Below, piece after piece: positions 1 through 11,464 of a stretch of 64,000 nucleotides of DNA; the first letter of the stretch is position 1; each line of letters opens with the position of its first letter. The DNA is taken from assembly GCF_028583425.1 (NCBI RefSeq), contig NC_072795.1, forward strand, positions 75,964,001-76,028,000. The letters are read 5' to 3'. The position numbers were made by a program, and so were the translations under genes. The notes under the pieces were generated by a model. The model was not told where the DNA came from. It worked only from the letters and a program-made list of their open reading frames with translations, and made no database searches. This DNA is from Eublepharis macularius. Its lineage: Eukaryota; Chordata; Lepidosauria; Squamata; Eublepharidae.

Positions 1-330
1 TCTAAGAGGATCCAAGACACTATCCTATACAACTCATACAATGCGGATCTGGACTTTCTGGGTAATAAAGTTAAGATACTGAAGGACGTTCCATTTTTAG
101 TTCGGAAAAGAAGATTTAAGTATAAAAAGTTTGTAGTTCTTCTGAGGGAACGTGGAATAAAGTATAAATGACTATTTCCGGAAGGTATCTGGTTTAGTTA
201 CAAAGATCAAGCTTACAAGATAACATCAGAAGATCAACTAAGGGATTTTGAGGACAAAAATCAAGAATTTCAGCAAGACACCAAGCAAGAAAAAAAGGAT
301 TTGAAGTCTGAAGGGGGGGGGGACGAGCAC
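1..330 (+). pseudogene. L1-type LINE ORF1 C-terminal remnant
   Basis: In frame 1 the plus strand reads like the C-terminal domain of an L1 ORF1 RNA-binding protein, with a basic stretch followed by a short segment resembling the usual end of that domain. One in-frame TGA interrupts it near 168-170 and it is cut by the window edge, so it is a dead copy. A G-rich stretch and a T/C-rich tail follow, ending in an A-rich run near 580-610. No ORF2 follows. Confidence 0.55.
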
Positions 331-612
331 TGCGGTTGCAGTTGCTCAGAGAGAACTGCGTCTGAGGCTCGGGGGGGGAGGAAGACTTAATTTGGATTGT
401 AATCTGTATTTTGCAAGGTCAACCACTCCATCAATATCTTACAAAGTTTTAATTTTTTAATAATGGCAGTATGAAGGGAAAGCATTATTTGTAGTGTAGT
501 GTTGTTATATGTTGCTGTTTTTTTTCTTTCCTTCCCCTGCTCCCCTTCTTTCCCTCTGTATTGTTAGTTAATGTAGGTAATAAAAAAAAAATTTAAAATT
601 CAAAAAAAAATT
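331..612 (+). repeat. LINE 3' tail ending in A-rich run
   Basis: Non-coding tail of the preceding L1-like remnant: two poly-G stretches near 315-380, a pyrimidine-rich block near 515-560 and a terminal A-rich run near 580-610, as expected for the 3' end of a retrotransposed copy. Confidence 0.45.
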
Positions 613-654
613 AGCACAAATCATCTCACTTCAAAATTATCATGTAGAACGAAC

Positions 655-1000
655 ACAGCGGCACAGTGGTTAGAGTGTTGGACTGGGATCTGGGAGGCCC
701 AGGCTTGAATCACCCCTCTGCCATGGAGGCTTGCTGGGTGACCTTGGGCCAGTCACACTGTCTCAGGGCCAAGCTACACATGACGAATGACACTTGAACG
801 GCAAGTGGATTGAGTGGAGGGCAAGTGAACAGGGAGAAATACACTTGCCATTCAAGTGTCATTCGTCATGTGTAGCTTGGCCCATAGTCTAACCTACCAA
901 ACAGGGCTGTTGTGAAAATAAAAAAGGAGCGGAGAACAATGTGAGCTGCCTTGGGTCCCCATTATGGATAAAGGCAAGTAATATAGTGAATGAATAAATA
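655..1000 (+). repeat. tRNA-derived SINE, interrupted by a MITE
   Basis: The 5' part has a tRNA-like head (tggttagagtgttggact) and a B-box-like segment. The central motif (accttgggccagtcacac) and the tail (gagctgccttgggtcccc) match the other SINE copies of this window at 6112-6310 and 60302-60522. A 118-bp palindromic element sits inside it at 766-883. Confidence 0.75.
766..883. mobile_element. 118-bp palindromic MITE inside a SINE
   Basis: The two ends, about 42 bp each, are inverted copies with a single mismatch and start with GGGCCAAGCTACACATGACG. Only a short spacer separates them. The SINE sequence resumes on both sides, so this is a later insertion of a short non-autonomous DNA element. 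The duplicated target site is not clear. Confidence 0.75.
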
Positions 1001-2515
1001 AACAGTAATGCTAGAGATGTTTCAGGTGGTCTACAGATGGTAACTGCAGTATGCAGTCCATTCTTGAGCAGAGGGTATGATTCACTGTCTTGAATGAAAA
1101 GCAAGCTCCTCTTTAGAAACCACCACAAAACTTCAAAGCTTCAATTCATACTCTAAATTTTTATTAGAGCTAGGGATTAAAGATTCTCTGCTGTGAAGAT
1201 GCCAAAGTTTGATTTTTAGAGCTCCTGAGCTCCATCTAAAACAGAATGATCAAGGTATACATAATATCAAGAGATATAAAACAGTGTCCCTGTGGTGTCA
1301 CAGCTACCACAAACATCAGTGAATGAGCTAGGCTCTTAAAGAAGCTTCCCAGCTGAATGACTGGAAGGGGTTTAAGGTATTAGGAAAAGGGGAAAAGATC
1401 TAATAAATGTCAGCTGTATTTGTGTGTAGGAAGGAACACTGTAACAGCCTGTACTGCTGAGACATAACTTCAATCACACTAAAAGTACATGATAGCAACA
1501 AACATTTCACATTTATGGAAAAAATTGGATCCAAAACCAATTATCTCAGGTGCACAAGCATCAAAATAGAGGCAAAGATGCTCTTCTCTTTCCTCTGTAC
1601 CATACCACACTGTTTTGTGCATTGTCACAATTAAGCTTTAAGGGAAGCATTTAGACTCTCGCTTGCTGTTCCCAAATCCAATTTCCTATTTGCCATGCTT
1701 CCCACTGATATTATCACCATTGCTGATCATTTGTTGCCAAAGTTTTTGACATATAAGCAACATGCAGATGGCTGGGTTTAACTGTGACCATGAAACAGCA
1801 CAATCTGAAGATGATGCCAATGTTTTGGATTATGCACAGACTCAGTGTTCCACTACTTTGGTGGGCTAACTCTAGTAAATATATAGAAAGTCAGCTAAAG
1901 TAAGTACAGTTTGGCATGTCATACTCTAATTATCAGGTAATCATTGGGATCAAGTGTGTCTTTGAGGACACAGTGCTGACCTTGGGATAACTGGGTTCAA
2001 ATCAGATTGCAGTCAAATCACACTAACTCCACCTCATATCTGTCAAATACTAGAACTAGGACTGATATAATCAGAAATGCAGATCCTGATGTAAAATCCG
2101 TCAATAAGAAGAAGATATTGATAAGATACCTATAAGAAGAAAATTAAAAGATAGCGCTTCTTTATGCACCACTCTGCTCTTTTCGTTGAAACTACACTGG
2201 AGAAACCATTGTACCTGTGTAACTTAATGATTAGTTAAAAAGCAATTGGCACTTAAAGAATACAGCAGTTCAAAAGAAGAGAGTCACACTGGGAACAAGA
2301 ATAAAGGATTAGGAAACAGAGAGTATAGCGTGCAATCCATGCCAAACAACTCAGTCCTCTAAGGGTCAATTTGAAACTTCTTTCTATTTAGATTCTAGTG
2401 CAGTAGCATTCAATAGTAATAACAAGTATTCTAAGATATCTCATGAGGTACTTCTGTTTTAGTTTGAAGTGTATGGTTGTATTCATGTGGGAAGTTGACA
2501 CCTGGAACAGCAACC
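1001..2515. other. Intergenic, nothing recognised
   Basis: AT-rich single-copy-looking DNA. I see no convincing exon, RNA gene or element boundary in it. Confidence 0.4.
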
Positions 2516-2800
2516 TCAATGTTTTACTAGAAAATGTTTGGATTTTTTTAGGTGTAATTCAACCCAAGGAAGTATTTTCTCCCTCCATGGAGGAGCACAG
2601 GGAGGGAGGCGGTCCCGTAGGTATGCCGGGCCAAGGCCATGAAGAGCTTTGTGTGTGATAACCAATACCTTGAACTGAGCATGGTAGCTGATAGGTAGCC
2701 AGTGGAGTAACTGCAGAATGGGGGTGATGTTCATGCTCCTGCTTGTTCCTGATAGCAGTCACGCTGCGGCATTTACATCTTGTGGAAGGAGAGACTACCC
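2516..2800 (-). pseudogene. L2-type LINE fragment (C-terminal region)
   Basis: The minus strand encodes a segment similar to the C-terminal part of L2 ORF2 proteins: ITPILQLLHWLP, then FKVLVITHKALHGLGPAYL. The same region is present in longer form at 62043-62594. Frames are broken on both sides, so it is a dead fragment. Confidence 0.75.
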
Positions 2801-3374
2801 CAAAAACAAGTTTTGCAAGGCAAGAGGGACACAGACTGTACAGCAGCAGCAAGGGAAACTCATCCTCTACTGGTCTTCTCAACCCTTAAAATGAATTTGT
2901 AAAAGTTTGCAGATTTAATATCCATGTATATTTTATAAAGCTTGGCAGACAAACAGTATTCGTCTTTGTACATGCCGCTAGATTTATGCGAGACAAATCT
3001 TTTCCTGTAAAAGCTTAAAAATGCATCTTATACCGTGAAACTAGTTTTTGGGAAGCATATTTCTTTCTCTTTTCGATTTAATCAAATGCAGATGGAGATT
3101 TTTATCTGTCAGCCTTTTCTAATGATACAAGTTTTCGGGCTGTTGCAGTAAATTCTCCGACACAAGCACTTTCTAGACTCTGGTGTCCTTAGCATAACGC
3201 CCTGGAAGAGCCAAATGTTCAGATTTTTTTTTCTCACTTTCGCTCTATTTTATTTTCTATTTTATTTTATCACCATGTTTGAAAATTAGACATCCCTTGA
3301 AGAACAGGCATAGGCCCTTTATGTTAATGGAATGTAAGAAAAGGAAAGAAATAGCATAGTTAACCCTTTACATC

Positions 3375-3415
3375 CTAATCCTAAATATGTTTACTTTTAA
3401 GTAATCCTCTATGAC
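3375..3415 (+). repeat. MITE left-end fragment (AATCCTA family)
   Basis: The stretch starting TAATCCTAAATATGTTTACT and ending in an AAGTAA motif resembles the left end of a common reptile MITE family whose right end occurs at 24909-24977. It also resembles the ends of the Harbinger element at 12098-20164. It is short and diverged. Confidence 0.4.
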
Positions 3416-3427
3416 TTTTTTTAAAAA

Positions 3428-4000
3428 AGGATAAGTTAACAGAGAAAACCTGTACCAGAGACTAAAACAATAGACTTAATATATCCTTTTCAGATTTATA
3501 TCACATTTAAAAGCAGCATCAGAACAAAGAACGTTTATTCAAAATTGCTGTCCAATGAGATTTGAAATTCTTGTCCTCATTGAACCTTCCTGGTGGTTTA
3601 TGTGTTCTCAGTCCCCCAGGGATGAGATTCCCCTTCGAATAGTCTGTAAGAGAAGCATTGTGCAGTTGAAATTTTATTTTTCTAATGAATAACTGTTGGA
3701 GGGAATTCCAATCCTTAGTTAAGACTCTACCCAGTTCCTCTAGGATAGATGGAATACTGGCCAATATCTTTTCGCTTTTTTCTACTGAACACAGTCAAGT
3801 TATGATAACAGGATTGTGGTCCATGAAAACTACATAGAATAGGACTGTTGTTCATGAAAACTATATAGAATTTTGCACTTATTATAGAATATGCACTTAT
3901 AGCACTTGTACTTTATTAATATAAATCTGAAAAGGATATATGGAGTCTATTGTTTTAGTCTTCGGTAGAGGTTTCCTCTCTTTGTTGTTAGCTTGTTACT
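3428..4000. mobile_element. Foldback DNA element with long inverted ends
   Basis: About 80 bp near 3428-3508 is repeated in inverted orientation near 3905-4000. Both copies share a core reading GACTAAAACAATAGACT and CCTTTTCAGATTTATAT on the arm orientation. The interior of about 400 bp encodes nothing recognisable. This is the layout of a non-autonomous DNA transposon. Exact termini and target duplication were not resolved. Confidence 0.6.
3810..3871 (+). repeat. Two-copy 31-bp tandem duplication
   Basis: Two adjacent 31-bp units (3810-3840 and 3841-3871) differ at only a few positions. They lie inside the foldback element. Confidence 0.8.
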
Positions 4001-4033
4001 TTAACCAAAGAGGACTCTCTCCTCTTTGGTTAA
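4001..4033. repeat. Perfect 14-bp-arm palindrome
   Basis: TTAACCAAAGAGGA at 4001-4014 is exactly inverted at 4020-4033, with a 5-bp spacer. It directly follows the right arm of the foldback element and may be its terminal hairpin. Confidence 0.8.
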
Positions 4034-4076
4034 AAAAAAAATGGTGGCTGGTTCTTAAGTAACTTTAGTGGCATGC

Positions 4077-4394
4077 TCATTGCTTCCCCGTGGCTATTTT
4101 CCATATCATTCCAATATCATATGTAATAGAAAAACCATCATACCAGAAAGGAATGGTGCTGGGATGGGGATGAACTTTATTATATGCATATCCTACCAGT
4201 GTCCCTGTCATACATATTACCAGAACAGAAGCAGTAACCAATAGAAGATCAACCATTGACTTCAGGGTGTCAGGCAGCCTTAATAATGCAAAGCCACACA
4301 GACCGTTGTATTGCAAAATATAATGTTTTACTTGATGTTGTTTTTCTTTCCAGGCACAATCACAAAAAAACTCAGTTGTAACCAAAATAATCAA
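4077..4394 (-). pseudogene. Unrecognised 105-codon open frame with a hydrophobic segment
   Basis: A minus-strand open frame of 105 codons contains one clear hydrophobic stretch (VDLLLVTASVLVICMTG and following) that could be a membrane segment. I do not recognise the family. No splice sites, upstream exon or polyadenylation signal support a gene, so it could be chance, an unnamed repeat or an old retrocopy. Confidence 0.15.
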
Positions 4395-4449
4395 GTCTAG
4401 GAGCGCCCAACCGTTAGGGACTGCTCCCGACGGGAGAATGGCAACGGGT

Positions 4450-4500
4450 TTGCCAGGCTAGGTTCCCCGTTTCGCTGAACATACGCTTCTTCAAAAGCCT
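4450..4500 (-). repeat. Degenerate hammerhead-like repeat tail
   Basis: On the minus strand a TTTGAAGA motif (plus 4488-4496) is followed by a short GC stem and then CGAAACG (plus about 4468-4474). This order resembles the hammerhead-like cores elsewhere in the window, but it is decayed and from a different repeat family. Confidence 0.3.
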
Positions 4501-4934
4501 TCGTGAAATTGCCAGTAAATTTGTAATAATCACTGAACAGGAGCAAACCAAAAAACCTTTCTTCCATTCACTTTGTGCATATGCCTCAATAACCTTGTTT
4601 TTCTTCGATTAGAGACCGTTCCCCTTCATGGTGACTTTGGTAGCCGTAATAATGCGCCTTCAAGCACAGACTCAAAAAACCTGCTACACATGTACACACT
4701 CAAACACTTCTGCTTTGTTTCCAAGGTCCAGGATTGATTGACATGGCTACAAGGCTTGAGGCTGCCAGAGGTATCAGCTCTCTGCCAATAGCAAGTGGGT
4801 TGTCTGATTAATTGGTACTGCTTCCAGATTTTCCTGCATACACAGGGAACCCTAATGAAAAATAAATACACTTTGCTTTTTTTACAAAAAATCTCTCTGA
4901 AATAGTCTGATTCTCTCAAAAGGCCAGGGGTCAA

Positions 4935-6110
4935 GTTGGCAGCTGAGGAGATCCTTGGACTCTGGCTCTGCCCAGGTAATAAATAACTTTTAAAATCTCG
5001 TGTTTGACATCAATACTCAGTTCCTGTTAACTGATGCATAAGTCTCCTTCTCCCTTGCCAAATCTGTAACAAAAACCTTTCCACTGCCAGAATCAAACAA
5101 TGGCAAGTCTAATACTGAGAAACTTTTATTGCTTTCTACGTGCTATTTTGCCTCAGGCTTCCTACATTGCAATATATATTCCAGAATGTAGATGACAGCA
5201 GGTTAGCAACCCTAACCATGAATTTCAGAAAGTATTCAGTACTTATCATTGTGAATGATCCTACCACTGTCTTGGAAATTGGTGGGAAAATGACCCACTG
5301 GCTCTTTCACATTCATGCAGCAACAGCTGGTTCTCCCCAGAAAGTTACTCCAGAAAAAAAAGGTGTGAAGGGAAGTTGCTGTCTAATCATGAGCTCCACC
5401 TCTACCCACATCCCAATAACCAGCTACCCTCCTCCACCCTCACTTCCACCTTGTAACAATCAGTGGTAGATACGTCCTTCAAAATGTAGGGAACGCACAA
5501 AACTTTCTTCTTCCCACTGTGAAGCCACTCCTACCCTAATGTCCCTGTGCTCCAGCCATCCCAAGCTCCTCCAGTTCTTTGAACTGAGCTCCACCCACTG
5601 GATTCAATGGAGAGATGTGTCTTTTCTAAATCACCAACCTGAGTGTAAGGCAGAGAAGAGCATCTAAGCACCAAACATCAAACTCTCCTAATCAATTACT
5701 TCCAGACAAATTAAACCCTAAATTTCCATCTCTTAAAATATTTAATCCCCTTTCCATAGTTTTAATGCTAACAGTTTCCTGCTGTTCCTCCCAAATGAAA
5801 TCTCAATTTTTCTCTTATAACCTGCTTAAACAATGTAGCTCATTACTGCTTCCAGCTTAACTCCAGCAAAGGACATAAAGCGAGCCACTGCTATTCAATC
5901 AGCAGCAACTTGACAGTTCCCTAAGAGGCACCCACTGCCTGAACCACCATCCCTCCTCCTCTGCCCTGCCACAGGAGAGGTGATTGTGTAGCAATCAATG
6001 TACATGCATTGGTTTGATGGCAGTATGTCATGTTACTTTTACAGGTTGCTATCGGAAATTAGAACTACAAGTGGGGATCTTACACAAGGGGATTTCATTT
6101 CTCTCTCCCC
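4935..6110. other. Intergenic, nothing recognised
   Basis: No gene, RNA or clear repeat was identified here. Confidence 0.35.
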
Positions 6111-6111
6111 A

Positions 6112-6310
6112 GTATAGTGTAGTGGCTAGTGATGGACTAAGATGTGGGTGGTCCAGGTCTGATTCCCCACTGTGCTATGGAAGTTTGCTGGCTGACCTTG
6201 GGCCAGTCACAAACTCTCAACCTAACCTACCTCAAAGGAAAAAAAGGAGGAGAGAATGATGTAAGCCACTTCTGATCCCCATTGGGGAGAAAGGTGGGGT
6301 ATAAATGAAA
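6112..6310 (+). repeat. tRNA-derived SINE
   Basis: Tracks the SINE at 655-1000: tRNA-like head (tagtgtagtggctagtgatg), the central motif accttgggccagtcacaa, and a tail with ccccattggggagaaagg before tataaatgaaa. Confidence 0.8.
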
Positions 6311-7363
6311 ATTTCCCACCATGGAGGGGGTAATAGGATAGAAGTGAAAGAACTGCACAGAATGCTCAGTTTAGAGCTCCTTTGATTTCTAAGATTTTGC
6401 TTTGTGACTGCATAATCTTTTTACTTTCTTGGGCTCAATGTGCCTTAAGATTGTTTACTGTCTTGGATTGCCACCGGAGAATACCATTTTATTCTATATA
6501 CAAAATTGTCTGAAACCGCTGTTTTCTGTCTGCTATCCATTTTCACTGTTCCAGCTGCAAGGGATGTTTGCAACTGTCAGCCTGAAACTCTGGAGAACAG
6601 CAAAAGGCTCTTCATTGCTAGACTCAAGCACGGACCTCAGTGTATTCTGATCAGGACATAAACTGTGTGGTTTCAGAAGAGCAGGGATCGAAGAATGCAG
6701 TGAGTTTAAGGCATAGACTGGAGATCTCAGGGAGTAGCCCTGCGTGCGTTTACATTTACGTGCAGTGTAATGGAAGTCCAGTTTTTCACTCACACATTAA
6801 CAATGCAGGGAATGTCACTCTTTGTTTAGTTTTCATTGGACAACTGTATATGGTACTGCTAAGATCAATAACTGCAAACAGCAAACAAAACATTTAAAAC
6901 AAAATCAGGAGGTACTCATGCTGCCTTTTTTCTGTCAGATGCTGTCTTATCATTGTGAAGTATTGAATTGTTAAGCTGCAGTGCCACCTAGTGGACACAA
7001 TTAAACTGAAGCCAATACTGTACAATACAGATGCTTTTTAAGAAATAACAGTATTATTATAACAACCTAGCTGAGTTTATAGGATATTTAGAAATCAGTT
7101 GTGCTTATAACAATAAACAGTAATTGTGACTGTGGATGTTATCAAGGGCACCTCATGGAGTAATTTGTACTTCACTTTCTCTAGGACATCAGGGAGTAGA
7201 GTACGGAAAAGGCGAATCTATACAAGCATTAAAATGTGCTTGGAGCAACCCAGATTATTTTGGTCATGGTAAGATTATAGCCTCCAAGAAGTGATGGGGC
7301 ATCAAGAAGTTCTCGAGGCATTCACACTAAGCAGGTTGCTGTCAGTGCAGGGATATGAACCAC
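6311..7363. other. Intergenic, nothing recognised
   Basis: Only short chance open frames are visible. No element ends were identified. Confidence 0.35.
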
Positions 7364-7373
7364 CATTCACCTC

Positions 7374-7501
7374 CATGCATCTGACGAAGAGAACGTGATT
7401 CTCGAAAGCTTATGCTACAATAAAATTGGTTAGTCTTAAAGGTGCTACTGGACTCTTTTTTATTTTGCTACTACAGATGAACACGGCTAACTCCTCTGGA
7501 T
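7374..7501 (+). mobile_element. Short retroelement with hammerhead-like core
   Basis: A 128-bp insertion flanked by a perfect 10-bp duplication, CATTCACCTC, at 7364-7373 and 7502-7511. It starts just before CTGACGA (7381-7387). Next come a hairpin with 5-bp arms GAGAA/TTCTC, then GAAA (7404-7407), then a tail shared with the copies at 13775-13890 and 59078-59285. CUGANGA, stem II and GAAA are the conserved core of hammerhead ribozymes, which are known in Penelope-like retroelements. Stem I is not evident. Confidence 0.7.
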
Positions 7502-7536
7502 CATTCACCTCTGTAGCCTTTCTAAGACGAACTCCA

Positions 7537-8095
7537 GGGGAAAAAATTACTTACTAGATTGGCAGCAAAATGCATGATCCATTTGACTCTTCTCTTAATT
7601 TTAAATTTTTGGATAATTTATTTCTTTAATAAATAAAATTTCATATTACATCGAAGAGAACAATACACTTAGGCATATTAACATTACTAATATGTCAACA
7701 TTTTAATTTCTCTTTAAATTATTAAGGAAGTTTTTACATAAAGTTTCAAATTGGAACACATTTCCACCTTGTTGCAAAGTTTTGTTTTATCAGCTTAACT
7801 TTTTCTATCCATTCTACAATGCTAACTATAAATTCACTGTTCCAATGCTTAGCATAAGTTGTTCTAGCAGCAGTAACTGCATGGAGTATTTTATTTTGTA
7901 TCTTGATAAAGAATATTTAATACATTATTCAATTTTAAAAGCTCTGGAGTAATGGCAAAACCTTTCTTTGATAATTCCTGTACATTCCTCCTAAACTTAA
8001 TGGCAAGTGGAGAGCATGTCCTTCTAGCATCAAAACTGGTATAGCTCTTATATCCAGCATAAATCAGTATGGCCACATATTTTTTTTGCATTGAA
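7537..8095 (-). pseudogene. L1 ORF2 C-terminal remnant
   Basis: The minus strand reads through a segment resembling the C-terminal end of L1 ORF2, including an AKHWNSE...EWIEKV stretch near 7780-7850, then a stop-ridden AT-rich 3' tail near 7600. It is probably the 3' end of the same minus-strand L1 seen at 10240-12097 and 20165-20900, separated from it by another LINE. Confidence 0.55.
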
Positions 8096-9710
8096 TTACA
8101 GAGGAAGAAGAGAGATCCTCCACCTTAATATTTATAAGAGAGAACTTCTGTTCAAAAAGCTGAAACCAGGGAGGCTTATGATTGTCCCTGAGGGCTAGGC
8201 TTACCAAGCTACCCTTGGAAGCCTCAAAAATAGATGAAACCAAAAATTAAAGGCACATACCTAAGCACAGGCTTCTACAGAGCTAAGACCAAGTTCATAA
8301 TGAAGGGCCGATGATGAGATACACTAGGGAGCCCTCCAATTGCCCAAAGGAACAAGGACTTTTCTCTGTTTATAGACTCATCTACCACAGAGGGACACCA
8401 TACGAAAGTTGTGAAATCACCACTCTATTAAAAAGTCTAATAGCAGCTAGGATATAATGAACCCCATTAGAATGAAAGACATACAAAATTGCCTTCATAG
8501 TGGCAATTTCTGAGTGACCAATTGTTTATGATATCTCCAGGACAAGATTGACTGAAAGAAAATGCCCAAATACCTAAAAAGAGGAAACCAGTGAGATCTT
8601 CCACCCATTAACTATCCCTGGATAGAGAGGAGCAAACTTAGCAATTTTAGTTTTAGTAAAATTAATAGATAGTTCCTCATGCAGGCAATTAAAATGGAAT
8701 CGTTTCAAAGCCCAAAGAAGACCAACCCGGGTACGAGAAAGTAGAACTGAATCATCTGCATAAAGTAAAAGAGGGACTGAAATGTCCCATAATTTAGGTA
8801 GGTGGAGGAAAGGATCAGTAAAAAAGTCTAACAAATCAGAAAGACACAAGCTAAATAAAGGTGGAACTAGAAGGCACCCCTGTCAGACCCCCTGGACAAC
8901 AGGGATGGGAACAGTAAAATAATCCTCACTATTACACTGCATTTGGGCAGTAGAATTAGTATAAAGATTTTTAATTAACCACAACAATCTCCCGTCAATT
9001 GTCGTTTGCTTCAACTTAGCCCATAGATGGCTTCTAGATATGGAATCAAATGCATAGGAAAGGTCTATAAAAGTTGCATATAAAAGAATCTCATCGAAAT
9101 GGCATACTTGCTAATCAAGTAGGATAACGCGTGTGGCAATAATCTAGCACACTTGTTCTTGGCCAATGATCTTAGACTCGGCCATCCAAGACTGAATTAT
9201 GCTCAGCAGAAATGCTGCATAGATCTTACCTAAAACTGACAATAAACTAATAGGTCGATAGTTCTTAGGGTTGTCCTTATTCCCAGCTTTATGGATTTGG
9301 ACAATTTTACTTTGCCATTCAGGGGGGATCACACCCATAGAGTTCACCCTAGTAAAAAGATTAGCCAAAAGAGGCAGCCACCAGTTCATGTTATTAATAA
9401 TGAATTCTGCTGGAATAGCATTTGGGCCAGCGGCCTTCCGAGTATGGAGTCCTTGAATAAGGTCCACTATTTCTGAACATAGGACTGGCTGCCATTCTGG
9501 CAGATCAAAAGACACTAAGGTATCTAGATTGTCATCATTTTTTGTCTTAGCATACAATAATGAGAAATGTGATATCCAAGTTTGAGCAGTAATAGCATGA
9601 GATAAAGAGGAAGAAACAAGCAACGAAAATCTAGGAGACTCATTGTACCGGGCTAGTCCCGACTGTGGGTTTGAGCATGGCCAAGGAATTTTTAGTCCTA
9701 CCACCTTTCT
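8096..9710 (-). pseudogene. Non-LTR retrotransposon with reverse transcriptase, broken
   Basis: Two minus-strand pieces are readable. At 9144-9704 a 186-codon frame carries the early reverse-transcriptase motifs: KAAGPNAIPAEF, then NYRPISLLSVLGKI. At 8574-8849 another frame carries the catalytic motif LLLYADDSVLLS. Stops and frameshifts separate them, so the copy is dead. The motifs show a LINE reverse transcriptase of a non-L1 clade. I cannot choose between the RTE, ingi/Vingi and related clades by eye. It seems inserted in an older L1. Confidence 0.75.
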
Positions 9711-10239
9711 GATTTTACTTTCCCAGGAGAGGTGGTGTGCGTCTCAGAGCAGGGGGAGGGCACTTGCAACTGAGTTGTGCCAGCAGTGGGGTAGGTGCTC
9801 TGTCTGCCGCTTAGGTGTGTGTCCCCTCTGAGCTGAGGAGGGCGCTTCTTGAGCCAAGTGCCTCTATTGGAGTACAGTGGTCATGGGGTATTTGCACTTT
9901 GTGCTCCTGCTGTCTATGAGGGAGGGAAATGGCACTAGCAGGCAGAGGCCACCACAATTCCTGGTGGGGATTCGCTCTGCCTTTGTCTGCCATGCATGGA
10001 GCTGTCAACATCAGCTCTCATGCGACTAGTGGATGCTGCCTGCCGAAGTTTCTATGGAAACAAGAGAGCGTGCTCTGCTGGACCCCCCTGTCCAGGCTCA
10101 TACACTAGCATATCTCCCTTCTGAAAGTCCTTTGGGATCTGACTGGGGATACTGAAGTTAGGCACGCCTGCATGCCACAGCCACAGCAGGGCTGAGGATT
10201 GGATTGTTCATAGAATAACATAAAATTCCACTTGGATAG
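9711..10239. other. Unclassified GC-richer block between LINE pieces
   Basis: Moderately GC-rich, possibly the 5' part of the LINE at 8096-9710 or a separate insertion. Nothing is recognisable. Confidence 0.3.
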
Positions 10240-11390
10240 TTATTACTTGGAGAAAAATTCTTTTTTATTTATTATCCATTCAGACTCAGTATTTGCTCTT
10301 ATCCTTGGGATTCTTAGTATTCTTTTTTTCAAGAAGCATTTCATTTGTAAAGATTTTAAAAAGTTAATTTGATTGTAACATTCCCTATATATTTCTTCAA
10401 ACTGGGCAATTCTATTATCAGTTACAAATGTATTATATGTTTCAAGACCTGTTTTCCCCACTTAAGTAAAGATTTATATCCTTGAAATTTGTCTAAATCC
10501 AAATAACAAAAGCTAAAGGAAAAATATCTGGTGAAATTCTATTCAGATCCCAATATTGTAATACATTGTTAATTATAAAGTTCTCATTACTGTAATACCT
10601 TTTCCTAACCTGTTTATTAAGCTATGGTAAACTGACCTCTGAATAATTTGTGAAGTATTCACTAAAAGATACATTAATTTTGCCATTACCATCATTCTTT
10701 TTTATTTACTCTGCCCAATAGGGGTAACTTAAACATTTCCCAAGTACTTAATTTACTTCTAATTTCCTTCATTACTTCTTTAAAATTATTTTCAACAAAT
10801 TTAACATTATCAGCACCTATATTAATACCCAAGTACTTTATACATCTGCTTTATTCACCTTCATTAGCCAACTATTCTGTCTTTTCAATACTCATCTTAT
10901 AACCAGCTATCTTAGAAGACACTTCTATTATATATATTAAGCCTATACTTGATTTTATAACATTTGTAAAAAAAATTACTACATCATCCACAAAGAGATT
11001 TATTTTATAAGAATTATTTCCAATAGATTTACCCTTTATATAATCTGCAATTCTTATCTATATGGCTAATGAAAAGTTAAACAATAAAGCTGAGAGTGGA
11101 CAATCCTGTTTCATGCTCCATCCAATGAAATATTCTTTAAAAAGGTATTATGCAAAAAAAGTTTAACTTCAGATTAAGAGTAAATTATGTTTGCCCATTG
11201 AAGAAAATATTTACCAAAGCCTAAAGACAGCTGCAAATCAAAACCTGATGCTCAATGTGATGAAAATCCTTTTTGGTGTCTAAAAATAATAACAATGCTT
11301 TTCATTTATTCCTTTTCATTATCTCTATTTATTAATACCCTATTTGGAATGAATCCAGATTGATCTGTAAAAATATACTATGCACATTTT

Positions 11391-11464
11391 TTAAAAATCT
11401 GATTGCTAATATTGTTAAAATTGTAGTTTAAAAAATCTGATTGCTAATATTGTTAAAATTGTAA
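11391..11464 (+). repeat. Two-copy tandem duplication in L1
   Basis: The roughly 36-bp unit at 11391-11426 is repeated almost exactly at 11427-11464. Confidence 0.8.

Noticed and set aside
655..720. A tRNA gene
   Set aside because: The tRNA-like head belongs to a SINE. It lacks a complete cloverleaf and is followed by the SINE body.
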